DNA from: Candidatus Aminicenantota bacterium
GTDB taxonomy: Bacteria > Acidobacteriota > Aminicenantia > UBA2199
Length of the DNA stretch: 15,147 bases
Direction: 5' to 3'
NCBI GenBank assembly: GCA_030639705.1
Contig: DAOWKX010000045.1
Span: forward strand, 1 to 15,147
This document shows positions 1 through 7,283 of this stretch, one piece after another (within the stretch, counting starts at the first letter, position 1; each line of letters starts with the position of its first letter). The notes beneath the pieces are model-generated. The model was not told the origin of the DNA, searched no databases, and worked only from the letters and a program-made list of their open reading frames with translations. Position numbers and translations under genes: made by a program.

Positions 1-1
1 T

Positions 2-103
2 AAAAGCAAAAGCAATAATATAAGCAAGGCTAAAGCAAAAACCCCGACTGTTTCCAATGATAAAAAAGAGAAGGTTGAAAATAAAAATGTTACCCAAAAA
101 TAG
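2..103 (+). CDS. possible 3' end of an upstream gene cut by the window edge
   Basis: One plus-strand frame is open from the window edge to a TAG at 101-103, about 33 codons. The translation is low-complexity and rich in Lys, Ser, Ala and Asn, ending roughly VENKNVTQK. It could be the charged C-terminal tail of a protein lying mostly outside the window. The other two plus frames have stops within the first 33 bases. The stretch is A-rich, so a chance open frame of this length is quite possible. No domain is visible and no function can be given. If it is real, it is the only plausible use of TAG as a stop near this end of the window. Confidence 0.3.
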   Translation, partial: KSKSNNISKAKAKTPTVSNDKKEKVENKNVTQK

Positions 104-158
104 CCTTTCCATCTCTCCCCCCTTAATATAAATACATATCTCCCACCTCCACCTTACA

Positions 159-203
159 GGTCCCCCGTTAAATGGGGGACCCCTGCCTTTTTGCGGCAGG
201 GGG
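159..203. repeat. two adjacent GC-rich palindromes (REP-like tandem hairpins)
   Basis: Two perfect 8-bp stems lie back to back. GGTCCCCC (159-166) pairs with GGGGGACC (174-181) around a 7-base loop. CCCCTGCC (180-187) pairs with GGCAGGGG (195-202) around another 7-base loop. The arms share bases 180-181, so the two hairpins compete or stack. Neither is followed by a run of T, so they are not classic intrinsic terminators. They sit 15 bases before the start codon at 218. A repetitive extragenic palindrome or a structured leader is possible; the sequence alone does not decide. Confidence 0.55.
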
Positions 204-217
204 CTTGAACAATAAAA

Positions 218-718
218 ATGAAAAGGTCAGAAATCAAGCTTAGAGAGGATTTGACCGGGGAACACACTTTCGGTGACCTGGGTCAGTTACTGTTTCTGTT
301 TTTGTTTTTGGGGATATGGATACCAGACTCCTTCTTCCTTCATTTTTCAACTTTTCTTTCCAAATCCATATCCCTATTCATCAGGTTACCTCTGGGTTTA
401 ATGGTTCTCATCATTTCAGGAAGTCTGGCGGGAAAGGGTCTGAAAATTGTGTTTGGAGAAATCAGAGATAAACCGAGTGTCATTCGAAAAGGGGTTTTTA
501 AAATTGTACGCCATCCCATCTATCTCGGGAGTATTTTGTTATACCTTGGTTTATTCTTCTTAACATTTTCCCTTCTCAGCGCAATTGTCCTGATTGCCAT
601 TTTAGGCTTCTACTATTACCTGTGCAGATATGAAGAACAACTGCTGCTAAAACGCTTTGGAAGAGAGTATCAAGATTATTTGAAAGAAGTTCCCATGCTC
701 ATCCCCAAAATTAAATAA
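218..718 (+). CDS. isoprenylcysteine carboxylmethyltransferase (ICMT/PEMT-like) family membrane protein
   Basis: A 166-residue membrane protein with the ICMT/phospholipid N-methyltransferase fold signature. Hydrophobic segments lie at about 22-43, 52-70 and a long pair at 101-136. The motif VRHPIYLG (97-104) supplies the family's Arg-His-Pro-x-Tyr. It is followed by RYEEQLLLKRFGREYQDYL and VPMLIP (138-163), the usual EE...FG..Y..Y...VP..IP SAM-binding tail. The family methylates small membrane-associated substrates with SAM; in bacteria the substrate is usually unknown, since prenylated proteins are absent. The ATG has no clear Shine-Dalgarno. The gene ends tail to tail with polA, overlapping it by 8 bases. 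The fold call is firm; the substrate is not knowable from sequence. Confidence 0.85.
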   Translation: MKRSEIKLREDLTGEHTFGDLGQLLFLFLFLGIWIPDSFFLHFSTFLSKSISLFIRLPLGLMVLIISGSLAGKGLKIVFGEIRDKPSVIRKGVFKIVRHPIYLGSILLYLGLFFLTFSLLSAIVLIAILGFYYYLCRYEEQLLLKRFGREYQDYLKEVPMLIPKIK

Positions 719-3392
719 TTTTTTTCATTTCTCCCCAGTTTTTTCCTTTTCTCAGGGATACTTTCAGAGGTACCTTTAAAGGAAGGGCTTTTTCCATATT
801 CTCTTTAACCAGACTGCACAATTCTTCTTCTTCACTTTCGGGATATTCAAATACCAGCTCATCGTGAACCTGTAAAATGAGTTTACTCTCCATGCCCCGA
901 AGTTTCTTGAGTATATCCACCATGGCAATTTTGATAATATCGGCAGCACTCCCCTGAATAATGGTGTTGATGGCCATACGTTTGCCATTTTCTTTTACCG
1001 TCCGGTTGGAGCTTAAGATTTCAGGAATGTCTCTTCTTCGCCCGGAAATGGTCTCAACCTCCGGATTTTTTTCCGCTTCTGATACCACCCTTTCAATAAA
1101 ATCTTTTACCCCGGCATACTTTTCATAATATCGATCAATAAAATCTTTGGCATTTGAATAACTGACACCCAGCTCCTTGGACAGGGAATACGCCCCGCTT
1201 CCATATAAAATCGAAAAATTGATGATTTTTGCCCTTTTTCTCTTTTCCAGGGCATTGAGTGAAGACTCCTTGCCAAAAACAGTATCTGCTGTATGTTGAT
1301 GGATATCCGCATTCCTGGAAAAAGCTTCGGTCAATCTCTGATCTTCGGAAAAATGGGCCATCACCCTCAGCTCGATCTGGGAATAATCGGCAGAAAGCAA
1401 ATACCAATGACTACCTTCGGCAATAAAGGCCTTCCTTAGATTAATCTCTGCCAATTCACCCACCGGAATATTCTGAAGATTGGGGTTGGAGGAAGACAAC
1501 CTTCCGGTAGCGGTTACCGTTTGATTAAAGGAGGTATGCACCCTCTGGCCTAAATCACAACTATTAATCAGACCTTCCAGGTAAGTGGACAACATCTTTT
1601 TATAGGTCCTGTAATTAATTACCTGCTCCACTACCGGGATCCCTTTTAATTCATTTAAAACCTCGATGTCGGTTGAATAGGATTTTGTTTTCCGGGTTCT
1701 TTTGGTCACCGGTAGATTCATTTTTTCAAAAAGGAGTTCTCCCAGCTGCTGGGATGAGTTGATGTTAAATCTAAAACCTGCCAGCCGATAAATCGTTTCC
1801 TCTACTTCTTTTATTTTATGATACATTTTTTGGGAGGCATTTTTTAAAAAATCCGCGTCAATTTTGACACCGGTAAACTCCATCTCCAGAAGCACCTCAA
1901 TTAAGGGAATTTCAATGGTATTGTATAGATGGTTTAAATTCTTCTCTGTAAGGCGTTTCTCGAGAAGATTTATTATTTTCAGAGACAGAATCGAGTCATC
2001 GATACAGTAATGACTGATTTTCTTGACATCCACCTCATCCATAGTGATCTGGTGTTTACCTTTACCAACCAGATCCTTATACTCCAACTGATTAACATCA
2101 AGCAATTCAAAGGTCAAATCCTTGAGGTTATGGGCACGGCGATTGGGGAAAAGCAAATACGCCATCAGCATGGAATCATCCGAAACACCCCTGACCTTAA
2201 TTCCACTTTTTTTTAGATGTAAAAGGTCAAATTTCAGGTTATGTCCTGATTTTTTTATACTGCTATTGCCAAACACATCATCCATTTCCCTTTTGAAATA
2301 ATCAAGGCCAAAATCAATTTTAAATCCCGCACCACTGGGAAATCGAAAAGGAATATAATATCCCTCATCCTGAAAAGAGATGGAAATACCAACAATATCA
2401 GATTTGAAAAACTCAACACCGGTGGTTTCAATATCAAAAGAAAAATATTTTTGCTCGAGAATCTTCTTTTTTAACTCACCTAACTGAGGCTTATTAGTCA
2501 CCAGTTTATACTCAATGCTGAGTTCGGTTTTGGTCTCTTTTAAATCGGTTTGCAGCTCTTTTAACAAACTGTTAAAGGATAATTTTTTATAAAAAGAAGC
2601 CAACCCGGAATTGATTTGATTATCAAATTTGTTGACTGAGAGTTCACGATCAAAATCAGGGATAACAGATAAATCCACAAGTTTTTTCGATAGTTCCAGC
2701 AATTCTTTACTGGAAATAATTTTCTGCTTTACTTTTTCATCCAGGCTGTCGATGTTTTTGATTAGTTCATCCAGACTGCTATAGGTTTCAATCAACTTTT
2801 TAGCTGTTTTATCTCCAATACCCGGAACACCGGGAATATTATCCGATGAATCTCCCGCCAATGATAAATAATCAACAATCTGTCGCGGAGAAACGCCAAA
2901 ACTTTCTTTAATATCACTGGCATCCATTTTTTTTTTCAACCGGGGATGATAGAGATATACATTACCGCCCACCAGCTGGAATAAGTCCTTGTCAGCAGAA
3001 AAAATTAATATCTGATGATCTTTCAGCATTTTGGATCGTGAGAGGATGGCAATAATATCATCCGCTTCATAACCGGGAACCTCAAGATAATCAATTCCCC
3101 TGAGTTTCAAAAAATCTTTTATATGGGGAAGCTGCCGGATCAACTCTTCGGGGGGTTTAAGCCGTTTGGCCTTATAGCCATTGTACAGTTTATGGCGAAA
3201 GGTTTTCTCTTTGGAATCAAGGGCAACCATAATTCCCCGGGGGTCAAAATCCTTGATTAATCGCTCTACCCGGGTAACGAACCCATAAACAGCACCGGTC
3301 GGCTCTCCCTTGAGTGTCCTCATATTACTATTTGCATAAAAAGAGCTGAAAGTTAAATACATCCCATCAATCAGGACAATAGTGTCTGACAT
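711..3392 (-). CDS. polA: DNA polymerase I with 5'-3' and 3'-5' exonuclease domains
   Basis: An 893-residue complete PolA (E. coli is 928), the replication and repair polymerase that removes Okazaki primers and fills gaps. The N-terminal 5' nuclease (about 1-290) shows GYEADDIIA and the helix-hairpin-helix stretch NIPGVPGIGDKTAKKL. The 3'-5' proofreading domain keeps DIET (D320, E322), the Asp of GHNLKFD, and the Tyr and Asp of HYCIDDS, so it looks catalytically intact, unlike PolA versions with a dead exonuclease. The polymerase domain has motif A DYSQIELR (D669), the O-helix KIINFSILYG with Phe at the E. coli F762 position, and motif C QVHDELVFE (D844). The start is supported by GGGAG eight bases upstream. 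It lies 17 bases after the small conserved gene 3410-3757, probably in the same transcript. Confidence 0.97.
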   Translation of the reverse strand: MSDTIVLIDGMYLTFSSFYANSNMRTLKGEPTGAVYGFVTRVERLIKDFDPRGIMVALDSKEKTFRHKLYNGYKAKRLKPPEELIRQLPHIKDFLKLRGIDYLEVPGYEADDIIAILSRSKMLKDHQILIFSADKDLFQLVGGNVYLYHPRLKKKMDASDIKESFGVSPRQIVDYLSLAGDSSDNIPGVPGIGDKTAKKLIETYSSLDELIKNIDSLDEKVKQKIISSKELLELSKKLVDLSVIPDFDRELSVNKFDNQINSGLASFYKKLSFNSLLKELQTDLKETKTELSIEYKLVTNKPQLGELKKKILEQKYFSFDIETTGVEFFKSDIVGISISFQDEGYYIPFRFPSGAGFKIDFGLDYFKREMDDVFGNSSIKKSGHNLKFDLLHLKKSGIKVRGVSDDSMLMAYLLFPNRRAHNLKDLTFELLDVNQLEYKDLVGKGKHQITMDEVDVKKISHYCIDDSILSLKIINLLEKRLTEKNLNHLYNTIEIPLIEVLLEMEFTGVKIDADFLKNASQKMYHKIKEVEETIYRLAGFRFNINSSQQLGELLFEKMNLPVTKRTRKTKSYSTDIEVLNELKGIPVVEQVINYRTYKKMLSTYLEGLINSCDLGQRVHTSFNQTVTATGRLSSSNPNLQNIPVGELAEINLRKAFIAEGSHWYLLSADYSQIELRVMAHFSEDQRLTEAFSRNADIHQHTADTVFGKESSLNALEKRKRAKIINFSILYGSGAYSLSKELGVSYSNAKDFIDRYYEKYAGVKDFIERVVSEAEKNPEVETISGRRRDIPEILSSNRTVKENGKRMAINTIIQGSAADIIKIAMVDILKKLRGMESKLILQVHDELVFEYPESEEEELCSLVKENMEKALPLKVPLKVSLRKGKNWGEMKKII

Positions 3393-3409
3393 GAATTTGT
3401 CTCCCGAAA

Positions 3410-3757
3410 TTAGGATTCCTGATCTGTGGAATCGCTCTGGTTCAGGTAATCGATAACCATTTCATTGAGTCCCCGATCCTCAATCACCTGAGTATCCATT
3501 GACAATAAATGTAAATATTTTCCATCTTTTAGTTCGAATATCACCTGATCATGCTGATTTTTCATCATTTCTTTGATTTTCTTTTTGGGATCAGGTTTAT
3601 TGAGTAAATGTCCATACGAAATTCTTTTCGACAATAATATTTCACCGCTGTGATAAACCAGGGTTTCTATGGTAGGGTTGATTTTTCCTTTATCTTCTGT
3701 CTGGATATGAAAGACCTCATCTCTGTATTTTATATCTGTATTAAAACCGATATTCAT
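3410..3757 (-). CDS. conserved hypothetical protein co-transcribed with polA
   Basis: A soluble 115-residue protein with no signal peptide or membrane segment. It starts MNIGFNTDIKYRDEVFHIQTED and contains a central NPTIETLVYHSGEIL strand-rich part and a KNQHDQVIFELKDGKY stretch, then an acidic, polar tail. The pattern NIGFNT...F..QTED.G..NP.IETL....G.I..SK..Y resembles a small uncharacterised family I associate with Acidobacteriota and Desulfobacterota. That is recollection, not a search, and no function is known to me. The neighbour 17 bases downstream is polA. The ATG at 3757 lies where the predicted promoter would start transcription, so the message may be leaderless. A role tied to replication or repair is only guilt by association. 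Confidence 0.75.
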   Translation of the reverse strand: MNIGFNTDIKYRDEVFHIQTEDKGKINPTIETLVYHSGEILLSKRISYGHLLNKPDPKKKIKEMMKNQHDQVIFELKDGKYLHLLSMDTQVIEDRGLNEMVIDYLNQSDSTDQES

Positions 3758-3763
3758 ATAAAT

Positions 3764-3792
3764 ATGATAATAAAAGTCATATTCATTGTCAA
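3764..3792 (-). promoter_or_regulatory. sigma-70-type promoter for the hypothetical-polA operon
   Basis: On the minus strand, TTGACA (3792-3787) and TATCAT (3769-3764) are separated by exactly 17 bases, matching 6/6 and 5/6 of consensus. The expected transcription start is about 3757, which coincides with the ATG of the downstream gene. Confidence 0.7.
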
Positions 3793-3825
3793 GCTGTCGA
3801 ACGACTCATCCGTTGGTACGCCGTC

Positions 3826-4575
3826 TCAAATGGTTTTAAAATCAACCAATCTGGATATTTCAATATCAGGTTTGTGGATAAAAAATCCCTGAGCCAGTTC
3901 ACACCCGATATGTTTACAAATGATAAATTCCATTTCACTCTCAATCCCTTCAGCCACTACTTTTGTCCCCACCACCTCAGCCATTTTTATTATCTTAATT
4001 AAAAAAATCCTTTTTTCAAAATTGTTTTCAATATCAGAGACAAAAAAACGGTCAATCTTGATAAATTCTGGTTTCAAATAATAAAGAAGTTTAAGGTCAG
4101 AAAATCCGGTTCCAAAATCATCTATGGCGATCTCAAATAGCTTCCTGTTCTCAACACTGTATTCATCAATCTTTTTCCCAAACACATCAAAAAATTCTGT
4201 CACTTCGAAACAGATGAAGGGGGCCTTCATTTTATATTTTTCATAAAGGTGTTGCAGAGTCTGTATTAATGAACCCATATCACTCAACAGACGGCTGTCC
4301 AGGTTGAAAAACAATTTCAGATTTTTTTCCTGTTTTAACGATTTTAATTGTATAAATTTAACGATTGCTTTCTCGATTAATAGAGAATTGATCCAGTTTA
4401 ATAGATTCGAACCATAACATGAATTCATAAAACTCTGAATGGAATCAAAGCCAGCCCGGTCAATATTTCGTAAAAGTGCTTCATATCCGTAACACCCTCC
4501 GGACTCACAACTTACAATGGGCTGGAATGCATAATCAAGCGTATCAACCACTTCAAGCCAATAATTATCATTCAT
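3826..4575 (-). CDS. stand-alone EAL-domain cyclic-di-GMP phosphodiesterase
   Basis: A 249-residue protein made almost entirely of one EAL domain, with no sensor, membrane or GGDEF part. The catalytic set appears complete: EALLR (E32, R36), FNLD (N91), FEVTE (E124), DDFGTGFS (D152, D153), IKIDRFF (K173), VAEGIE (E209, E212) and AQGFF (Q229). Enzymes with these residues hydrolyse c-di-GMP to pGpG using two metal ions, so this one is predicted active. It would act in the cytoplasm, lowering c-di-GMP and favouring motile or non-biofilm states. Regulation must come from expression or partner proteins because no input domain is present. It has its own upstream promoter, about 80 bases of leader, and no obvious Shine-Dalgarno. 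Confidence 0.93.
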   Translation of the reverse strand: MNDNYWLEVVDTLDYAFQPIVSCESGGCYGYEALLRNIDRAGFDSIQSFMNSCYGSNLLNWINSLLIEKAIVKFIQLKSLKQEKNLKLFFNLDSRLLSDMGSLIQTLQHLYEKYKMKAPFICFEVTEFFDVFGKKIDEYSVENRKLFEIAIDDFGTGFSDLKLLYYLKPEFIKIDRFFVSDIENNFEKRIFLIKIIKMAEVVGTKVVAEGIESEMEFIICKHIGCELAQGFFIHKPDIEISRLVDFKTI

Positions 4576-4661
4576 TATTATAGGTCACACTTTATTATAA
4601 AACCACTCAAAAACAGGATAAAAAATCATTTCACAGGGTAAAAATAAATTTATTATTTCAC

Positions 4662-4690
4662 ATTATAAATGACTTTCATAGTAAAATCAA
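4662..4690 (-). promoter_or_regulatory. sigma-70-type promoter for the EAL gene
   Basis: On the minus strand, TTGATT (4690-4685) and a perfect TATAAT (4667-4662) have a 17-base spacer. The predicted start near 4655 gives a leader of about 80 bases before the ATG at 4575. A second TATAAT at 4599-4594 lacks a good -35 at proper distance. Confidence 0.6.
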
Positions 4691-4724
4691 GAATGGCAAT
4701 AAAAAATATTAACCTGCGACCAGA

Positions 4725-6434
4725 TTATATATCGGTCTGAGCTTTCAATTCTTTTCGATAATGATCAAGCAGGCTGGCCTTGGAAATTAATCCTATGAAA
4801 CGCCCATTTTCTACCACCGGTAAGCTCCAGGCATTTGTAGAATCAAATTTTTTTAAAATATCAATAACACTATCATTGAGGGAGACGGTATCCAGATCTA
4901 CCTGCATCACCTCTTCCACAATAATCGAGTTAAGCATATCGTCATTAAACAGAAGGGTTTTAATGTCATTAAAGAACAGCATTCCCCGATACTGACCGCT
5001 CTTTTTGTCTTCAACAGGGAAATAATTCCGGGATGATTTCTGGATTAAGGGAATGATGTCTCTCATTACCATTTCCGGATAAACCGGTATTAAATCTTTC
5101 TCTAATAATTCTTCCGGTCTGATCTCTGACAGAATCCGTCCATCGGTACGGGGTCTCAGGAGCAAGCCTCTCTTTACCAGTTCGAAATGATAAATGGAAT
5201 GTTTTTCGATTAATTTAACCAGCATGGTGGTCAGAAAGGAAACCAGCAGTAACGGGAGTATGGCATCGTACCCGCCAGTTATCTCAACAATGAGGAAAAT
5301 TCCGGACAAGGGTGCTTGCATGGTTCCACTGATCATTCCTGCCATCCCCACCAGGGAAAATAAACTGGCCCCGCTGAATTGAACCTGGGAAAAAACTGCT
5401 TCCAAACCTCGAAAATAGAACCACCCCCCCAGACTACCGATTACCAGTGATGGAGCAAAAACACCACCGGCGCCACCCGCACCCAGGGTAAAGGATGTGG
5501 CCACCATTTTCATCAAAATTAAAAGCAATACAATTCCAAAACCCAGGGAATATTTTTCACCAATTAAGGCTCTAACCACCTCATATCCTTCACCTCTTAC
5601 CTGAGGCAAAAAAATGGTTATACATCCCACTACCAATCCACCAATCATTGCTTGAATCAGGGCATTTTTAAACCAGGAATCCAGAATGGTGGAAACACGT
5701 TTTAATAACTGGATAAACAACAGTGAAAAAAGAGCAATGGCAACCGCCAGTCCGACAGAAGCAAGGATATCGTAAATTGAAACATCAAAAATACGGTGTT
5801 GAAAAGGGATTTGATTGCCGTTTAACAGACGACTCACGATGGTCCCCGTGACTGAGGCTATGGCAACCGGAAACATCATGGTTGCAGACCATTCTCCCAG
5901 AATCACTTCCATGGTAAAAATAATACCGGTAATGGGCGCATTAAAAATGCTGGCAATTGCGGCCGCAGCACCGGAACCGGTTACCGCAATCCTCATCATC
6001 TCATTGGCTTTAAAGTAATGAGCGATATTGGATCCGATTGCAGCACCGCTGATGATTACCGGTGCCTCCGGACCGGCTGATCCACCACTGGATATGGTAA
6101 TTAAACTTCCGATCAATCTTGAAAAAGAAGATCGAAATTTCAATGCACCCGCTCTGATACTGACACTGAATATGACTTCGGGAACACCATGTCCTTTAAA
6201 ATCCCGAAACACATATTTTAAAATGAGTACTGTTAACACCAGTCCCCCGGCCGGGAAAAGTACCCAGATCAGTTTATCCTGAAATTGCATCAGCAGCCCG
6301 GAGAACTCTCTGAGCCCGATGTTTAACCCCACTGCAGCAAGACCACTGCATAATCCCACAATCACCCCGATAATCATTAGCTGGATTCGGGTATCCAGAT
6401 TCATAAATAGGGAACGGAATCGATCAAATCCCAT
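4725..6434 (-). CDS. ClC-family chloride channel/transporter with C-terminal CBS pair
   Basis: A 569-residue ClC protein: membrane domain to about residue 420, then two CBS domains (about 445-565) that in this family bind adenine nucleotides. Anion-path motifs are GHGVP (81-85) in place of GSGIP, GPEAP (121-125) in place of GREGP but keeping the gating glutamate E123, and GGVFAPSL (323-330). The position matching the E. coli ClC internal proton glutamate E203 is Val177 (FTMEV), as in animal ClC channels, so it may be a channel or an unusually coupled transporter. The start overlaps the end of the HTH-EIIA gene by 11 bases, implying translational coupling and joint control. No Shine-Dalgarno is visible at the start. 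Confidence 0.93.
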   Translation of the reverse strand: MGFDRFRSLFMNLDTRIQLMIIGVIVGLCSGLAAVGLNIGLREFSGLLMQFQDKLIWVLFPAGGLVLTVLILKYVFRDFKGHGVPEVIFSVSIRAGALKFRSSFSRLIGSLITISSGGSAGPEAPVIISGAAIGSNIAHYFKANEMMRIAVTGSGAAAAIASIFNAPITGIIFTMEVILGEWSATMMFPVAIASVTGTIVSRLLNGNQIPFQHRIFDVSIYDILASVGLAVAIALFSLLFIQLLKRVSTILDSWFKNALIQAMIGGLVVGCITIFLPQVRGEGYEVVRALIGEKYSLGFGIVLLLILMKMVATSFTLGAGGAGGVFAPSLVIGSLGGWFYFRGLEAVFSQVQFSGASLFSLVGMAGMISGTMQAPLSGIFLIVEITGGYDAILPLLLVSFLTTMLVKLIEKHSIYHFELVKRGLLLRPRTDGRILSEIRPEELLEKDLIPVYPEMVMRDIIPLIQKSSRNYFPVEDKKSGQYRGMLFFNDIKTLLFNDDMLNSIIVEEVMQVDLDTVSLNDSVIDILKKFDSTNAWSLPVVENGRFIGLISKASLLDHYRKELKAQTDI

Positions 6435-7131
6435 GCTTTTCAGTATTTTCTAACTCACTCTCGATATGAGAGATTGTTTTTAACAGAGAATCCTGTTCAA
6501 CCTGACCCCGTATCAATGACATGAATTTTTTATCCCGGAGACAAAAACTGAGTCTGGCCAGGATTTCCAGGTGAATCTTGGTTGTGGGGCTGAATATTAA
6601 AAATATCACAAAAACAGGCTTTCCATCCACAGAATTAAAATCAATATTTTTTTTCAAAAAGAATACCGGCATCACCGGTACCTGTAGCGACAGATTAAAC
6701 GGTCTTCGGGGATGGGGAATCGCAACTCCGTTTCCGATTCCGGTGGAAGCAATCTCTTCCCGATTAATCAATTCATTTAAAAGGCGTTCTTTATCTGTAT
6801 CCACGGGGAGTTCGATTAGATTAACCGCATTTTCAAGTACCGAATAAATATCATTCCCCTCAAGATCATAGAATACTCCCCCTCTTTCAATGGCCTCTCT
6901 CAGGCCAACCCCTGCTTGTTTTCTCTCACCTGCAATAGTTCCTTCGGTTTCCTGGATATGAAATTGATGGGATTTTGCCCAGGAAATGATTTTACTTCGA
7001 TTAAAAATATAACCATGATGATTTAACTTACAGGGTATTTTCCCCTGATGCGCCCATCGCGAAACTGTAACCAGGGGAACACCCATTAAACGGGCAACTT
7101 CTTTTGTGGTAATATATTTTGTGTTTTTCAT
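6424..7131 (-). CDS. excisionase-type HTH DNA-binding domain fused to a PTS EIIA (PtsN/fructose-type) domain
   Basis: A 235-residue protein. Residues 6-50 form a MerR/excisionase-like helix-turn-helix (ITTKEVARLMGVPLVTVSRW). Residues about 77-220 form a PTS EIIA type-2 domain with the phosphorylation motif GVAIPHPRRP (His140). No EIIB or EIIC is nearby, so it should act as a sensor or regulator like EIIA-Ntr rather than in sugar uptake. The frame also opens at a TTG at 7254 (276 residues) with GAGG 11 bases upstream. I prefer the ATG at 7131 because it starts just before the HTH and because predicted promoters of both strands occupy 7233-7282. It overlaps the downstream ClC gene by 11 bases and is divergent from a second ClC gene, so control of anion transport is a reasonable inference. 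The domain calls are strong; targets are unknown. Confidence 0.88.
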   Translation of the reverse strand: MKNTKYITTKEVARLMGVPLVTVSRWAHQGKIPCKLNHHGYIFNRSKIISWAKSHQFHIQETEGTIAGERKQAGVGLREAIERGGVFYDLEGNDIYSVLENAVNLIELPVDTDKERLLNELINREEIASTGIGNGVAIPHPRRPFNLSLQVPVMPVFFLKKNIDFNSVDGKPVFVIFLIFSPTTKIHLEILARLSFCLRDKKFMSLIRGQVEQDSLLKTISHIESELENTEKHGI

Positions 7132-7232
7132 TGGGGGCTGATTCAGTTTAACAAAAATATCGTGACGGTTCAAGAGACCCGGCCCTGTTTTTTTAACAAC
7201 TGACTTCCCGGACGATTTAAAAACGGAAAAAT

Positions 7233-7254
7233 TTGACTTCAACCTGAAAATCAA
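7233..7254. promoter_or_regulatory. candidate operator: interrupted palindrome across the ClC promoter
   Basis: The order TTGA, C, TTCA, ACC, TGAA, AA, TCAA forms two nested 4-bp inverted-repeat arms covering the -35 box and spacer of the plus-strand promoter. Binding there would block RNA polymerase. The adjacent HTH-EIIA protein is the obvious candidate ligand, but this is inference from position and symmetry only. Confidence 0.3.
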
Positions 7255-7261
7255 TTATAAA
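7233..7261 (+). promoter_or_regulatory. sigma-70-type promoter for the ClC-CBS-TrkA-C gene
   Basis: TTGACT (7233-7238), a 17-base spacer and TATAAA (7256-7261) match 5/6 at both boxes. The expected start is near 7268, giving a 16-base leader without a clear Shine-Dalgarno before the ATG at 7284. Confidence 0.7.
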
Positions 7262-7282
7262 ATTACCTCAACCCATTTAGAA
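7254..7282 (-). promoter_or_regulatory. possible divergent promoter for the HTH-EIIA/ClC operon
   Basis: On the minus strand a perfect TATAAT (7259-7254) lies 17 bases from a weak TTCTAA (7282-7277, 3/6). Its -10 overlaps the plus-strand -10. Transcription would start near 7247, inside the TTG-started version of the HTH-EIIA frame, favouring the ATG at 7131. Confidence 0.35.
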
Positions 7283-7283
7283 A

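Noticed and set aside
3800..3825. GTCG-TT-CGAC after the EAL gene as a terminator
   Set aside because: Four-base stem with a two-base loop and no T-run.
4577..4582. TATAAT immediately before the EAL start as its promoter
   Set aside because: Transcription would start inside the coding region, and no -35 is found at 16-18 bases.
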